NCBI GenBank assembly: GCA_035765515.1
Contig: DASTXN010000045.1
Location: 1-64,000, forward strand
Direction of reading: 5' to 3'
Source: DASRSS01 sp035765515
GTDB taxonomy: Bacteria > Actinomycetota > Actinomycetes > Mycobacteriales > Jatrophihabitantaceae
DNA length: 64,000 nucleotides
In this document: in pieces, positions 8,247 through 16,339 of the stretch
Layout of the letters: every line of letters begins with the position of its first letter
Numbering within the stretch: position 1 is the first letter of the stretch
The notes under the pieces: generated by a model
Seen by the model: the letters and a program-made list of their open reading frames with translations, nothing else
Told to the model about the DNA's origin: nothing
Databases searched by the model: none
Program-made: the position numbers and the translations under genes

Positions 8247-10475
8247 TTACGCCCCGACCAGTCGCCGCGCGGCCTGCTCGATGTCGGCCTCGCTCAGCAG
8301 GACGAGGTTGGCTGCGTCGCCCAACGGCACGTAGCTGTCGGAGCTGGCAACGCGGTCGATCCGTCCTCTGAACCCGTGCTCGACCAGGGCCGTGATCACG
8401 CCCTCGCCGACGCCGCCGGAGCGGCGCGTCTCGTCCGCGACCAGCACCCGGCCGGTCGCCTCCGCCTCGCGCAACAGGTCGTCGACCGGCAACGGGGCGA
8501 TCCAGCGCAGGTCCAGGATACGCGTACGGATCCCTTGTGCAGCAAGGCGTTTACACACCCGCAAGCTCATCCGGACGCCGTTGCCGAACGTGACGATCGT
8601 CAGGTCGGTGCCGTCGCCGTGCGTACGCGCCGTGCCGATCCGGACATGCCGGACAGCCGAGTACGGGCCGAGCCAGCCGCGGTCGCCGGGCTCGTGCAGG
8701 TCGCGTTCGTGATAGAGCGCGATGGGCTCCAGGAACACGCTCACCTGACCGTGCTCGACGGCCGCGTCCAGGCAGGCGCGCAGCATCGGCGCGGCGTCCT
8801 CCGGACGGGACGGCACGGCCACGACCAGACCGGGGATGTCGCGCAGCACCGCCACCGCGTCGTCGTTGTGGAAGTGCCCGCCGAAACCCTTCTGGTAGCC
8901 CAGGCCGGCGATGCGCACGACCATCGGGTTCGTGTACGAGCCGGCGGAGAAGAACCGCAGGCTGGCCGCCTCGCCGCGTAGCTGGTCCTCCGCGTTGTGC
9001 AGGTAGGCCAGGTATTGGATCTCCGGGACGGGCAGCATCCCGCACAGCCCGAATCCCAGACCCAGCCCCAGGATCGTCTGCTCGTCCAGCAGCGTGTCGA
9101 ACGAACGCGCGGCGCCGAAACGCTGCTGCAGCCCGCGCGTCAGCCCGTACACGCCGCCCTTGCGCCCGACGTCCTCGCCGAACACGACGACATCCGGGCG
9201 AGCGGCCATCGCGTCGGTCAGCGCCGCGTTGATGCACTGCGCGAGCGTCAGCGCGCCCGCGTCCTCGGGCAGCTTGCCGTCGAACACCTCGGCGCGCCAT
9301 GACTGCTCCGCGGGTCGGACATGCGGTCGGACGTCGCCGCGCGGGGCGAGGGGCTCGATCACCTCGTCCGCGGTGCGCAGTTGCGGCTGCCGGGCGACCT
9401 CGTCGGCCAGTTGCGCGACGCGGGCGGCGATGGAGTCGTAGCGCTCGGCAAGGTCGTCACCCGGCAGCAGTGCGGCCAGCGCCAGCAGTGGGTCGCGCTC
9501 GCGGTCGGCGGCGATCGACGCGGCCGTGCGGTAGCCGCTCTCGACGTCGGTGCCGGCGTGGCCCAGATAACGGACACAGCGCACGTGCAGCAGGGCCGGT
9601 TGGCGTTCGCGGCGGACGGTGTCGACGGCCTCGCGCGCGGCAGAGGTGAGCGCGTCCGGGTCCTCGCCGAGCACGGACAGGTAGCGGATGTTGGGACGCT
9701 GTGCCGCCTGCGCCACCCAGCCGGATGGGGACGGCACCGAGATACCCAGACCGTTGTCCTCGCAGACGAACAGCAGCGGCAGCGGCAGGCCCTGTGTCAC
9801 GCAGTAGCCGGCCGCGTTCAGCGCGCCCGTGGCCGTCGAGTGGTTCAGGCTGGCATCGCCGAAGCTGCACACCGCGACCGCGTCCTCGGGCCACGGAGTT
9901 TCGAGTCCCAGCCGCCTGGCACGCCCGAGCGCGAACGCGACACCGACCGAGCGGGGCAGGTGCGAGGCGATCGTGGACGTCTGCGGGATGATCGACAGGC
10001 TCGCGTCGCCGAACACCTTGTGCCGCCCGCCGGACGCCGGGTCGCTGCTCGCCGCGACCATCCCGAGCAGCACCGCGCGAAGGGCGTCGTCCAGGCTCCG
10101 TCCGGCCTGCAGCGCGCGCTGCACGAAGAACCCGCCGGAGCGGTAGTGCAGCAGCGCCGGGTCGGTGGGCCGCAGCGCCTCAGCGACCAGCGCGTTCGAC
10201 TCGTGCCCCGCCGAGGAGATCGTGTAGTAGCCGAGGCCCTTCTCGCGCATGCGCCGGGCCTGGACGTCCAGCAGTCGGCTGCCGGCCATCGCGTCGAACA
10301 GCTGCAGCAGCCGGTCCCGGTCACCGCGCGGCGGACCGTCCGATTGCCCGCCGCCGAGCGCGCGCAGCCGGTCACGGACGGACGCGTCGAGCTGCTCATG
10401 CGGCGACTGCGGCGACTGCGGCGAGTGTGCGGACTGCGGGCTGGTTGCGGCGCCGTTGCCGCCCGTGCTGGTCAC
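8247..10475 (-). CDS. Fused alpha-beta 2-oxo acid dehydrogenase E1 (branched-chain type)
   Basis: 742 aa from GTG (complement of 10473-10475), chosen because AGGATCGGG lies upstream; the frame extends to a GTG at 10550 but that part is translated repeat sequence. The alpha half carries the thiamine diphosphate motif GDASLN...N (FGDASLNHSTATGALN, then LFVCEDNGLGIS). The beta half starts around residue 400 and shows VVFGEDVGRKGGVYG, PVPEIQYLAYLHNAEDQLRG and the C-terminal LVADETRRSGGVGEGV. The enzyme would decarboxylate a 2-oxo acid and pass the acyl group to a lipoyl E2. Alpha and beta are usually separate proteins, so the fusion is notable. No E2 or E3 gene is near. The first ~35 residues are a Ser/Gln/Pro-rich repeat (SPQSPQSP). 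Confidence 0.86.
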   Translation of the reverse strand: MTSTGGNGAATSPQSAHSPQSPQSPHEQLDASVRDRLRALGGGQSDGPPRGDRDRLLQLFDAMAGSRLLDVQARRMREKGLGYYTISSAGHESNALVAEALRPTDPALLHYRSGGFFVQRALQAGRSLDDALRAVLLGMVAASSDPASGGRHKVFGDASLSIIPQTSTIASHLPRSVGVAFALGRARRLGLETPWPEDAVAVCSFGDASLNHSTATGALNAAGYCVTQGLPLPLLFVCEDNGLGISVPSPSGWVAQAAQRPNIRYLSVLGEDPDALTSAAREAVDTVRRERQPALLHVRCVRYLGHAGTDVESGYRTAASIAADRERDPLLALAALLPGDDLAERYDSIAARVAQLADEVARQPQLRTADEVIEPLAPRGDVRPHVRPAEQSWRAEVFDGKLPEDAGALTLAQCINAALTDAMAARPDVVVFGEDVGRKGGVYGLTRGLQQRFGAARSFDTLLDEQTILGLGLGFGLCGMLPVPEIQYLAYLHNAEDQLRGEAASLRFFSAGSYTNPMVVRIAGLGYQKGFGGHFHNDDAVAVLRDIPGLVVAVPSRPEDAAPMLRACLDAAVEHGQVSVFLEPIALYHERDLHEPGDRGWLGPYSAVRHVRIGTARTHGDGTDLTIVTFGNGVRMSLRVCKRLAAQGIRTRILDLRWIAPLPVDDLLREAEATGRVLVADETRRSGGVGEGVITALVEHGFRGRIDRVASSDSYVPLGDAANLVLLSEADIEQAARRLVGA

Positions 10476-10520
10476 GATCCCCGATCCTGCCACCAACCAC
10501 GCACCCGCCCGACCCTTTCG

Positions 10521-10586
10521 CGAGTGGGCAGTTTCGCGTCGAGTGGGCACCTATAGCTGCCCACTCGAGGCATGAATGCCCACTCG
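10521..10586. repeat. Four-copy symmetric 10-mer (two direct, two inverted)
   Basis: CGAGTGGGCA occurs at 10521-10530 and 10540-10549, and its reverse complement TGCCCACTCG at 10558-10567 and 10577-10586. The four copies are spaced 19, 18 and 19 bp and are exactly symmetric about 10553.5. The sequence between outer and inner copies is not complementary. It could fold as a double hairpin (inner loop of 8 nt), or serve as four protein sites. It lies between the divergent E1 and marR genes. It may be an operator array or a mobile intergenic palindrome. Confidence 0.8.
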
Positions 10587-10602
10587 ACGAAGAACATTTC
10601 GG

Positions 10603-10614
10603 GTTTATATAAAC
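10603..10614. promoter_or_regulatory. AT-rich 12-bp palindrome, candidate MarR operator/promoter
   Basis: GTTTATATAAAC is a perfect palindrome 18 bp upstream of the marR ATG, in a short A/T-rich island (TTTATATAAACGAGCTATATA) that stands out from the ~70% GC surroundings. MarR proteins usually bind such palindromes over their own promoter. The site also overlaps any -10 region of the marR-MFS operon. Confidence 0.5.
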
Positions 10615-10632
10615 GAGCTATATACTGGAGGC

Positions 10633-11073
10633 ATGAGCGACAAGCGGATGCAGCCCGTCGCTGAGAGCATCGAGGCGCTGGTCATGTGGGTACGCCGGCA
10701 GGCACCCAGCAAGGTCAGCACCAGCACCGTGACCACGCTGGACTCGCTGGCGACCGCGGGCCCGCTGCGCATCAGCGAACTGGCCGAGCGCGAGGCGATC
10801 TCGCAGCCGGGCATGACCACGCTGGTCAACCGGCTCGAGCGCGGGGGTTACGCCGAACGCGTCGCGGACCCGAGCGACGGCCGCGCCATCCTCGTGCGGA
10901 TCACGGACGGCGGGCGGGCCCTGCTGGCCGAGCGCCGCGCGGACCGCACCGCCGCGCTGCTGAGCGAGTTCGAGCGCCTCGACGACGACCACCGGGCCGC
11001 GCTGATTGCCGCCCTCCCCGCCGTCCAGGCATTGATCACCGGAAAGAAACCTAGTAACCGGAAGAAGAGTTGA
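10633..11073 (+). CDS. MarR-family transcriptional regulator
   Basis: 146 aa from ATG 10633, with CTGGAGG just upstream. A winged helix-turn-helix occupies residues ~35-100: LRISELAEREAISQPGMTTLVNRLERGGYAERVADPSDGR is split here as recognition helix (SQPGMTTLVNRLE) and wing (DPSDGRAILVRIT, with the DxRxxxxxLT pattern). The flanking helices form the dimer interface. It overlaps the MFS transporter start by one base of its stop codon, so the two are translationally coupled; the usual logic is repression of the exporter until a ligand binds. Confidence 0.92.
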   Translation: MSDKRMQPVAESIEALVMWVRRQAPSKVSTSTVTTLDSLATAGPLRISELAEREAISQPGMTTLVNRLERGGYAERVADPSDGRAILVRITDGGRALLAERRADRTAALLSEFERLDDDHRAALIAALPAVQALITGKKPSNRKKS

Positions 11074-12374
11074 TGAGTTCACACCGCGCTGCGTCGGACC
11101 ACCCGAAACAGCCGAGTCCGTTCAAGCAGCCGAAGGCGGTCTGGGCCGTCGCGTTCGCCTGCGTCATTTCGTTCATGGGCATCGGCCTGGTCGATCCGAT
11201 CCTGCCCTCGCTCGCCACCAAGCTGAACGCCAGTACCAGTCAGGTGGAACTGCTGTTCACCAGCTATCTGGTCGTCACAGCGGTGATGATGCTGATCACC
11301 GGATGGGTGTCCAGCCGCATCGGCGCCAAGCGCACGCTGCTGGCCGGGCTCGTGCTGATCGTCGTGTTCGCCGCGCTCGCCGGCGCGTCCGGGGGCATCA
11401 ACGGCATCGTCGGCTTCCGCGCCGGCTGGGGACTCGGCAACGCGCTGTTCATCGCCACGTCGCTGTCGGTGATCGTCAGTTCGGCCACCAGCGGCTTCGC
11501 GGGCGCGATCATCCTGTACGAGACCGCGCTGGGCATCGGCATCGCGTCCGGCCCGATCCTCGGTGGCGAGCTCGGCGGTATCAGCTGGCGCGGCCCGTTC
11601 TTCGGCGTCGCCGCGCTGATGGCCATCTCGCTCATCGCGACGTTCTTCCTGCTGCCCAGGACGCCCGTCCCGGTGCGCAAGGAGAAGATCAGCGAGCCGA
11701 TCAAGGCGCTGCGGCACCGCGCGCTGGCCACCACCAGCGTCGTCGGGCTGCTCTACAACTGGGGCTTTTTCACCATGCTCGGCTTCTCGCCGTTCCTGAT
11801 GCGGCCGATCACGCCGCAGCAGTTGGGCCTGGTGTTCTGCGGCTGGGGCATCTTCGTGGCGATCTTCGCGATCTGGGGCGCGCCGTACCTGCGGCAGCGG
11901 TTCGGCACCCCGAAGACGCTGTACGCCAACTTCCTCCTCATGGCGGTCGACATCGCGGTGATCGGCGTCTGGTGGGACGACAAGACGACCGTGATCACGG
12001 CGGTGATCATTTCCGGCATCTTCGTCGGCGTGAACAACACCCTCGTCACCACCGCGGTGATGAGCACTGCGCCCGTCGAGCGTCCGGTCGCTTCGGCCAC
12101 CTACGGTTTCGTCCGGTTCATCGGCGGCGGCCTCGCGCCGTTCGTCGCGAGCAAGCTGGTCAGCTACCAGGGCAAGGTGATCAGCGACGCCACGGTGCCG
12201 TTCATCCTGGGCGCCGGGACGCTGATCGCCGCTGGGCTGGTGCTGACCACGGTGCACGGCGCGCTGGCCGCCGCCGACCGCGGCGAGATCGTGCAACCTG
12301 AGCTGACCGAGCTGGACCGGGTCGAGCGCGAGGACGAAATGCAGGTCGGCGCCGCATTCGGCAACGAGAGCTGA
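11073..12374 (+). CDS. MFS drug/metabolite exporter (12 TM type)
   Basis: 433 aa, starting at ATG 11073 inside the marR stop (TGATG). About twelve hydrophobic segments can be counted, from WAVAFACVISFMGIGLVDPI at residue ~23 on. Motif A-like SSRIGAKRTLL follows the second helix, and LYETALGIGIASGPILGG in helix five is the antiporter motif C (GxxxGPxxGG), which marks exporters (DHA1-like). The C-terminal ~35 residues are acidic and cytoplasmic. Substrate unknown; regulation by the coupled MarR gene is likely. Confidence 0.9.
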   Translation: MSSHRAASDHPKQPSPFKQPKAVWAVAFACVISFMGIGLVDPILPSLATKLNASTSQVELLFTSYLVVTAVMMLITGWVSSRIGAKRTLLAGLVLIVVFAALAGASGGINGIVGFRAGWGLGNALFIATSLSVIVSSATSGFAGAIILYETALGIGIASGPILGGELGGISWRGPFFGVAALMAISLIATFFLLPRTPVPVRKEKISEPIKALRHRALATTSVVGLLYNWGFFTMLGFSPFLMRPITPQQLGLVFCGWGIFVAIFAIWGAPYLRQRFGTPKTLYANFLLMAVDIAVIGVWWDDKTTVITAVIISGIFVGVNNTLVTTAVMSTAPVERPVASATYGFVRFIGGGLAPFVASKLVSYQGKVISDATVPFILGAGTLIAAGLVLTTVHGALAAADRGEIVQPELTELDRVEREDEMQVGAAFGNES

Positions 12375-12378
12375 TCGC

Positions 12379-13236
12379 TCAGGCGGGACGGAGGCGGCGC
12401 GCGGCGCGCTCACGCAGCTCGGAGATGAGCGCGATGTCCGCCTGCGTCTCGGGGACGTAGACCACCATCCGGCACTCCGAGCCGCGAGACGTGGGAAAGC
12501 CCGTGCCCCGCACCCGAACCGTCCCCAACCCGAAGCAGTCGAACGCCTTGGTGACCGGCGGGCTCGGATCAGCGATCGGGTGATCGGCCCACAGCCGCGC
12601 AAACTCCGGGTTCGCGGCACACATCCCGTCGATCAGCTCCACCCAGTCCGGCTCGCCGAGGTGGTTCGCGTAGTTGGCGCGCAGCGTCGCCACCATCGAA
12701 TGGCACACGTCGATGTCCGTCACCGGGGACGTTCCGTCGGGGCGGCCGTAGATCTGCCAGAGCGCGTTGCGTTCGATGCCGGTCGCGCGGGCCAGGTACG
12801 GGAACAGCGCGGCGTAGGACTCGTTGCAGCCGAGCAGGTCGTACTTGCCGTTGTAGACCGCGGCCGGAGTCGGGTCCAACGCGTCGAGTACCGGCAGCAC
12901 CTCCGCGGGCGCGTGCTCGGACGCCTGCGGCGCGGGCACGCCGGGAACCTCCGCCAGCCGGTACAGGTGCCAGCGCTCGGCCGAACCCAGCCGCAGCACC
13001 CCCGCGATCGCGTCCAGCACCTGCACGCTGGCGTTGATCGGACGGCCCTGCTCCAGCCACGTGTACCAGGTGACGCCGACGCCGGCGAGCTGCGCGAGCT
13101 CCTCGCGCCGCAGGCCGGGCGTGCGGCGACGCTCGCCGGGGGCCAGGCCCACCTCGGCCGGGCTGATCCGCTCGCGCCGGTTGCGCAAGAACGCGGCGAG
13201 CTCGTCCCGCCGCTGCTTGCTGTACGTGCCGGCCAT
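12379..13236 (-). CDS. XRE-type regulator with MmyB-like ligand-binding domain
   Basis: 285 aa from the ATG complementary to 13234-13236 (MAGTYSKQRRDELAAFLRNR); the frame is open 33 bp further up. Residues ~10-80 are a helix-turn-helix (LRREELAQLAGVGVTWYTWLEQGR), in the form typical of actinobacterial RxxRRTPGLRREELA regulators. Residues ~95-280 match the MmyB-like domain (YDLLGCNESYAALFP, then WVELIDGMCAANPEFARLWADH), which binds a small, probably lipid-like ligand. It is divergent from two DHA2 exporters and convergent with the upstream MFS gene (4 bp gap). I infer that it controls the exporters. Confidence 0.9.
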   Translation of the reverse strand: MAGTYSKQRRDELAAFLRNRRERISPAEVGLAPGERRRTPGLRREELAQLAGVGVTWYTWLEQGRPINASVQVLDAIAGVLRLGSAERWHLYRLAEVPGVPAPQASEHAPAEVLPVLDALDPTPAAVYNGKYDLLGCNESYAALFPYLARATGIERNALWQIYGRPDGTSPVTDIDVCHSMVATLRANYANHLGEPDWVELIDGMCAANPEFARLWADHPIADPSPPVTKAFDCFGLGTVRVRGTGFPTSRGSECRMVVYVPETQADIALISELRERAARRLRPA

Positions 13237-13284
13237 CACGGTCACTATTACATGCTCGTCCACCGACAACGGTGCTGACAGGTA

Positions 13285-13294
13285 GTACCGGTAC
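13285..13294. promoter_or_regulatory. Palindrome GTACCGGTAC in the divergent regulator/exporter promoter
   Basis: A perfect 10-bp dyad lying between the XRE/MmyB regulator start (13236) and the exporter start (13348). Its place in the only divergent promoter of the unit makes it a candidate regulator site. No biochemical support; short palindromes occur by chance in GC-rich DNA. Confidence 0.35.
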
Positions 13295-13347
13295 CAGGAT
13301 CACCGGGCTCTCACCACCGGTCGCCGCGCACGCCGACTGTTGTATCC

Positions 13348-14793
13348 ATGACCGCTGTCCTGACCCGTCCCGCGCCGACGGGAACCGCCCGTGAGGGCGC
13401 ACTGCTCGCCGTCCTGCTCACGTCCGTGTTCATGGCGTTGCTGGACACGACCATCGTCAACGTCGCGATGCCCACGATCGGCACCGACCTGTCCGCATCG
13501 GGCGCCGCGCTGCAACTCGTGGTCGCCGGTTACCTGATCAGCTACGCGGTGCTGCTGATCACCGGTGCGCGGCTCGGCGACCGGATCGGCCACGGTCGCG
13601 CCTTCCGGATCGGGTTGATCGCGTTCACCGCGTTCTCGCTGCTGTGCGGGCTCGCACCGAACGCGGTCAGCCTGATCGTGTTCCGCTTCGCGCAGGGCAC
13701 CGGCGCCGCGCTGATGTTGCCGCAGGTGATGAGCCTGATTCAGCGGACGTTCGCCGGCGAGCGGCGCACCCGCGCGCTGTCGATCTACAGCGCCGTGATC
13801 GCCAGCGGCTCGGTCGTCGGGCAGATCTGCGGCGGCCTGCTGGTCAGCGCGGACGTGTTCGGGCTGGGCTGGCGTCCGGTGTTTCTGGTCAACGTTCCTA
13901 TCGGGCTGGTGCTGCTCGCCGCCTCGCGCCGTCACCTGCCGCACGGCGTGCCGATGCCCGAGCGCCGGCTGGACCCGTCGGGCGTCATCACGCTCTCGCT
14001 TGCCGTGGCCGCGCTGGTGATCCCGCTGGTGCTCGGCCACGAGGAGCATTGGCCGCTGTGGGGCTGGCTGAGCCTGGCCGGGAGCGCCGCGCTGTTCGTG
14101 CTGTTCGTCGGCGTGGAGCGCGGCGAGTCGCGCCGGGGTGGGGCGCCGCTGGTGTCCGGCAGGGTGCTGCGCGCACCCGGGCTGGCTGTGGGCATGCTGG
14201 CGCTGTTCATCGCGCTGATCGGCTACTCGGGCTACTTGTTCAGCTTGGCGCTGCACCTGCAGGGCGGCCTGGGCTACAGCGCCGCGCACGCCGGACTGGT
14301 GTTCGCTCCGGCTGCCACCGGATTCGCGATCACCGGCGTCATGTGGCGCCGGCTGCCGGCCCGGCTGCACGGCCCGATGGTTCCGTTCGGGCTGATCGTC
14401 TCGGCGCTGGCGTACCTGCTGCTCGTGCCCCTGCTGCACGGCGGCCGCGGGGCGGGTGCGTGGCTGGAGATCGACCTCGCGGTGCTCGGTCTCGCGCTCG
14501 GCCTGGCATTCAGCCCCATCATCACGGTCACCCTCACGCATGTGCCGCTCACGGTGGCCGCGGACGCGAGCGGGCTGCTGGGCACGGTCTTCCAGTTCGG
14601 TCAGGTGCTCGGCGTCGCAATACCCGGGACGATCTACCTCTCGCTGATCCACTCGCCCGGCGCCGTCACGTCCGCGCATGCCGAGGTCGTGACGTCGGCT
14701 GTGCTCGCGGCGATCAGCGTGGTGGCGGCGGCGTTCGCGGTCGCCCTGGTCCGTCCGCGCCGAGACGCCGTCCCGAACAGTTCGCCCGGCTAA
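13348..14793 (+). CDS. MFS exporter, DHA2 (14 TM) family
   Basis: 481 aa. Starts LTSVFMALLDTTIVNVAMPTIG, the motif D1 (LDxTIVNVALP) of DHA2/QacA-type drug exporters. Fourteen hydrophobic segments are consistent with the length. RLGDRIGHGRAFRIG is motif A; VIASGSVVGQICGGLL replaces the usual antiporter motif C, with the proline missing (VVGQICGG instead of GPxxGG). It is followed after 13 bp by a second DHA2 exporter and preceded by a divergent regulator. Substrate cannot be predicted. Confidence 0.9.
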   Translation: MTAVLTRPAPTGTAREGALLAVLLTSVFMALLDTTIVNVAMPTIGTDLSASGAALQLVVAGYLISYAVLLITGARLGDRIGHGRAFRIGLIAFTAFSLLCGLAPNAVSLIVFRFAQGTGAALMLPQVMSLIQRTFAGERRTRALSIYSAVIASGSVVGQICGGLLVSADVFGLGWRPVFLVNVPIGLVLLAASRRHLPHGVPMPERRLDPSGVITLSLAVAALVIPLVLGHEEHWPLWGWLSLAGSAALFVLFVGVERGESRRGGAPLVSGRVLRAPGLAVGMLALFIALIGYSGYLFSLALHLQGGLGYSAAHAGLVFAPAATGFAITGVMWRRLPARLHGPMVPFGLIVSALAYLLLVPLLHGGRGAGAWLEIDLAVLGLALGLAFSPIITVTLTHVPLTVAADASGLLGTVFQFGQVLGVAIPGTIYLSLIHSPGAVTSAHAEVVTSAVLAAISVVAAAFAVALVRPRRDAVPNSSPG

Positions 14794-14806
14794 CTATCAT
14801 GGACGG

Positions 14807-16270
14807 ATGAGCGAGCTCAGTCACCGCCGTCGGCTGCTGGTGCTCGCGATCTGCTGCCTGAGCCTGGTGATCGTAGGCATGGACAACACGATCGTGAACA
14901 TCGCGCTGCCGGCTATCCGGTCGGACTTCCACGCCGACCTTGCCGACCTGCAGTGGACGGTGGACGCGTACCTGCTGGTGCTCGCAAGCCTGCTCATGCT
15001 GTCCGGCTCCTCCGCGGACCGGCTCGGGAGGCGGCGCACCTTTCAGACCGGGCTGGTGCTGTTCACACTGGGGTCGCTCGCCTGCAGCCTCGCACCCGGG
15101 CTCGGCTGGCTGATCGCGTTCCGTGCGCTGCAGGCGATCGGCGGCTCGATGCTCAACCCGGTCGCGATGGCGATCATCACCAACGTGTTCACCGACCGCC
15201 GCGAGCGGGCGATGGCGATCGGTGTCTGGGGCGCCGTGGTCGGGATCAGCATGGGGCTGGGGCCGGTCGTCGGCGGCGCGCTCACCGAATCAGTCGGCTG
15301 GCGCGCGATCTTCTGGGTTAACATCCCGATCGGCGTGCTGGCGTTCGTCCTCGCCGCGTGCTTCGTGCCCGAGTCGCGAGCCGCTCGCGCGCGCCGTCCG
15401 GACGTCGTCGGGCAGTTGCTGGTGATCGTGGTGCTCGCCGCCGCGACCTACGCGATCATCGAGGCGCCCCGCAGCGGCTGGACCTCCGCGCAGACGCTCT
15501 CGCTGTTCGTGGTGGTGGTGCTGGGGGTGGCGGCGCTGATCCGGTACGAGGCGCGGCGCCGCGACCCGCTGATCGACCCGCGGTTCTTCCGCAGCGTGCC
15601 GTTCTCCTTCGCCACGCTCATCGCGGTGTGCGGCTTCGGCGCGTTCGCCGGCTTCCTGTTCCTGAACACGCTTTACCTGCAGGACGTCCGCGGCCTGAGC
15701 CCGCTCGCCGCCGGCCTGTGCACGCTGCCGATGGCAGTGATCACGACGTTGTTCGCGCCGCTGTCGGGTCGGCTCGTCGGCACGCGCGGGCCACGGGTGC
15801 CGCTCGCGGTCGCGGGTGTCGCGATGGCGGTCGCCGGCGTGATGCTGCACGAGTGCAGCGCGACGACTTCGCTGACCGTCGTGATCGGCGCCTATGCCGT
15901 CTTCGCCGTGGGCTTCGGCATGCTGAACGCGCCGATCACCTACACCGCGGTCTCCGGCATGCCGAACAGCCAGGCCGGGGTTGCCGCGGCGGTCGCGTCG
16001 ACGAGCCGCCAGGTCGGTGCCTCGCTCGGCGTCGCGGTCGTCGGCTCGGTGCTGAACTCCGGTCTCGTCGGCGCGATGTCGGCGGGCTTCGTCCCGGCCG
16101 CCCGTCCGGCCTGGCTGGTGACCGCGGGGCTCAGCCTGGCCGTCCTCGTGCTCGGACTGGCGAGCACCGGACGGTGGGCCACCGGCACGGTGGCGCGGAC
16201 GGCCGCACTCTTCGAGGCAGACGCCGCAATTCCTCTGCCCGTTGCGCCCGACACGCCCGCCGTGCGTTGA
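14807..16270 (+). CDS. MFS exporter, DHA2 (14 TM) family, second copy
   Basis: 487 aa. VGMDNTIVNIALPAI (motif D1), SADRLGRRRTFQTG (motif A) and VVGISMGLGPVVGGAL (complete motif C) mark a proton-driven drug or metabolite exporter. Unlike the preceding gene, motif C is intact and the two proteins are only distantly alike, so they are not a recent duplication and may have different substrates. The ATG is 13 bp downstream of the first exporter and the pair is probably one transcript. The C-terminus ends in a Pro/Ala-rich tail. Confidence 0.9.
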   Translation: MSELSHRRRLLVLAICCLSLVIVGMDNTIVNIALPAIRSDFHADLADLQWTVDAYLLVLASLLMLSGSSADRLGRRRTFQTGLVLFTLGSLACSLAPGLGWLIAFRALQAIGGSMLNPVAMAIITNVFTDRRERAMAIGVWGAVVGISMGLGPVVGGALTESVGWRAIFWVNIPIGVLAFVLAACFVPESRAARARRPDVVGQLLVIVVLAAATYAIIEAPRSGWTSAQTLSLFVVVVLGVAALIRYEARRRDPLIDPRFFRSVPFSFATLIAVCGFGAFAGFLFLNTLYLQDVRGLSPLAAGLCTLPMAVITTLFAPLSGRLVGTRGPRVPLAVAGVAMAVAGVMLHECSATTSLTVVIGAYAVFAVGFGMLNAPITYTAVSGMPNSQAGVAAAVASTSRQVGASLGVAVVGSVLNSGLVGAMSAGFVPAARPAWLVTAGLSLAVLVLGLASTGRWATGTVARTAALFEADAAIPLPVAPDTPAVR

Positions 16271-16339
16271 TACCCTCGGTCCCTCAGGCCGCGCGCTTTG
16301 GATGACCTGCGGCCCGATCGGTACGGGGGAAGATTCGCG

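Noticed and set aside
10476..10550. N-terminal extension of the E1 fusion to GTG 10550
   Set aside because: The added residues come from translation of the symmetric 10-mer repeat and of low-complexity DNA, while GTG 10475 has a ribosome site.
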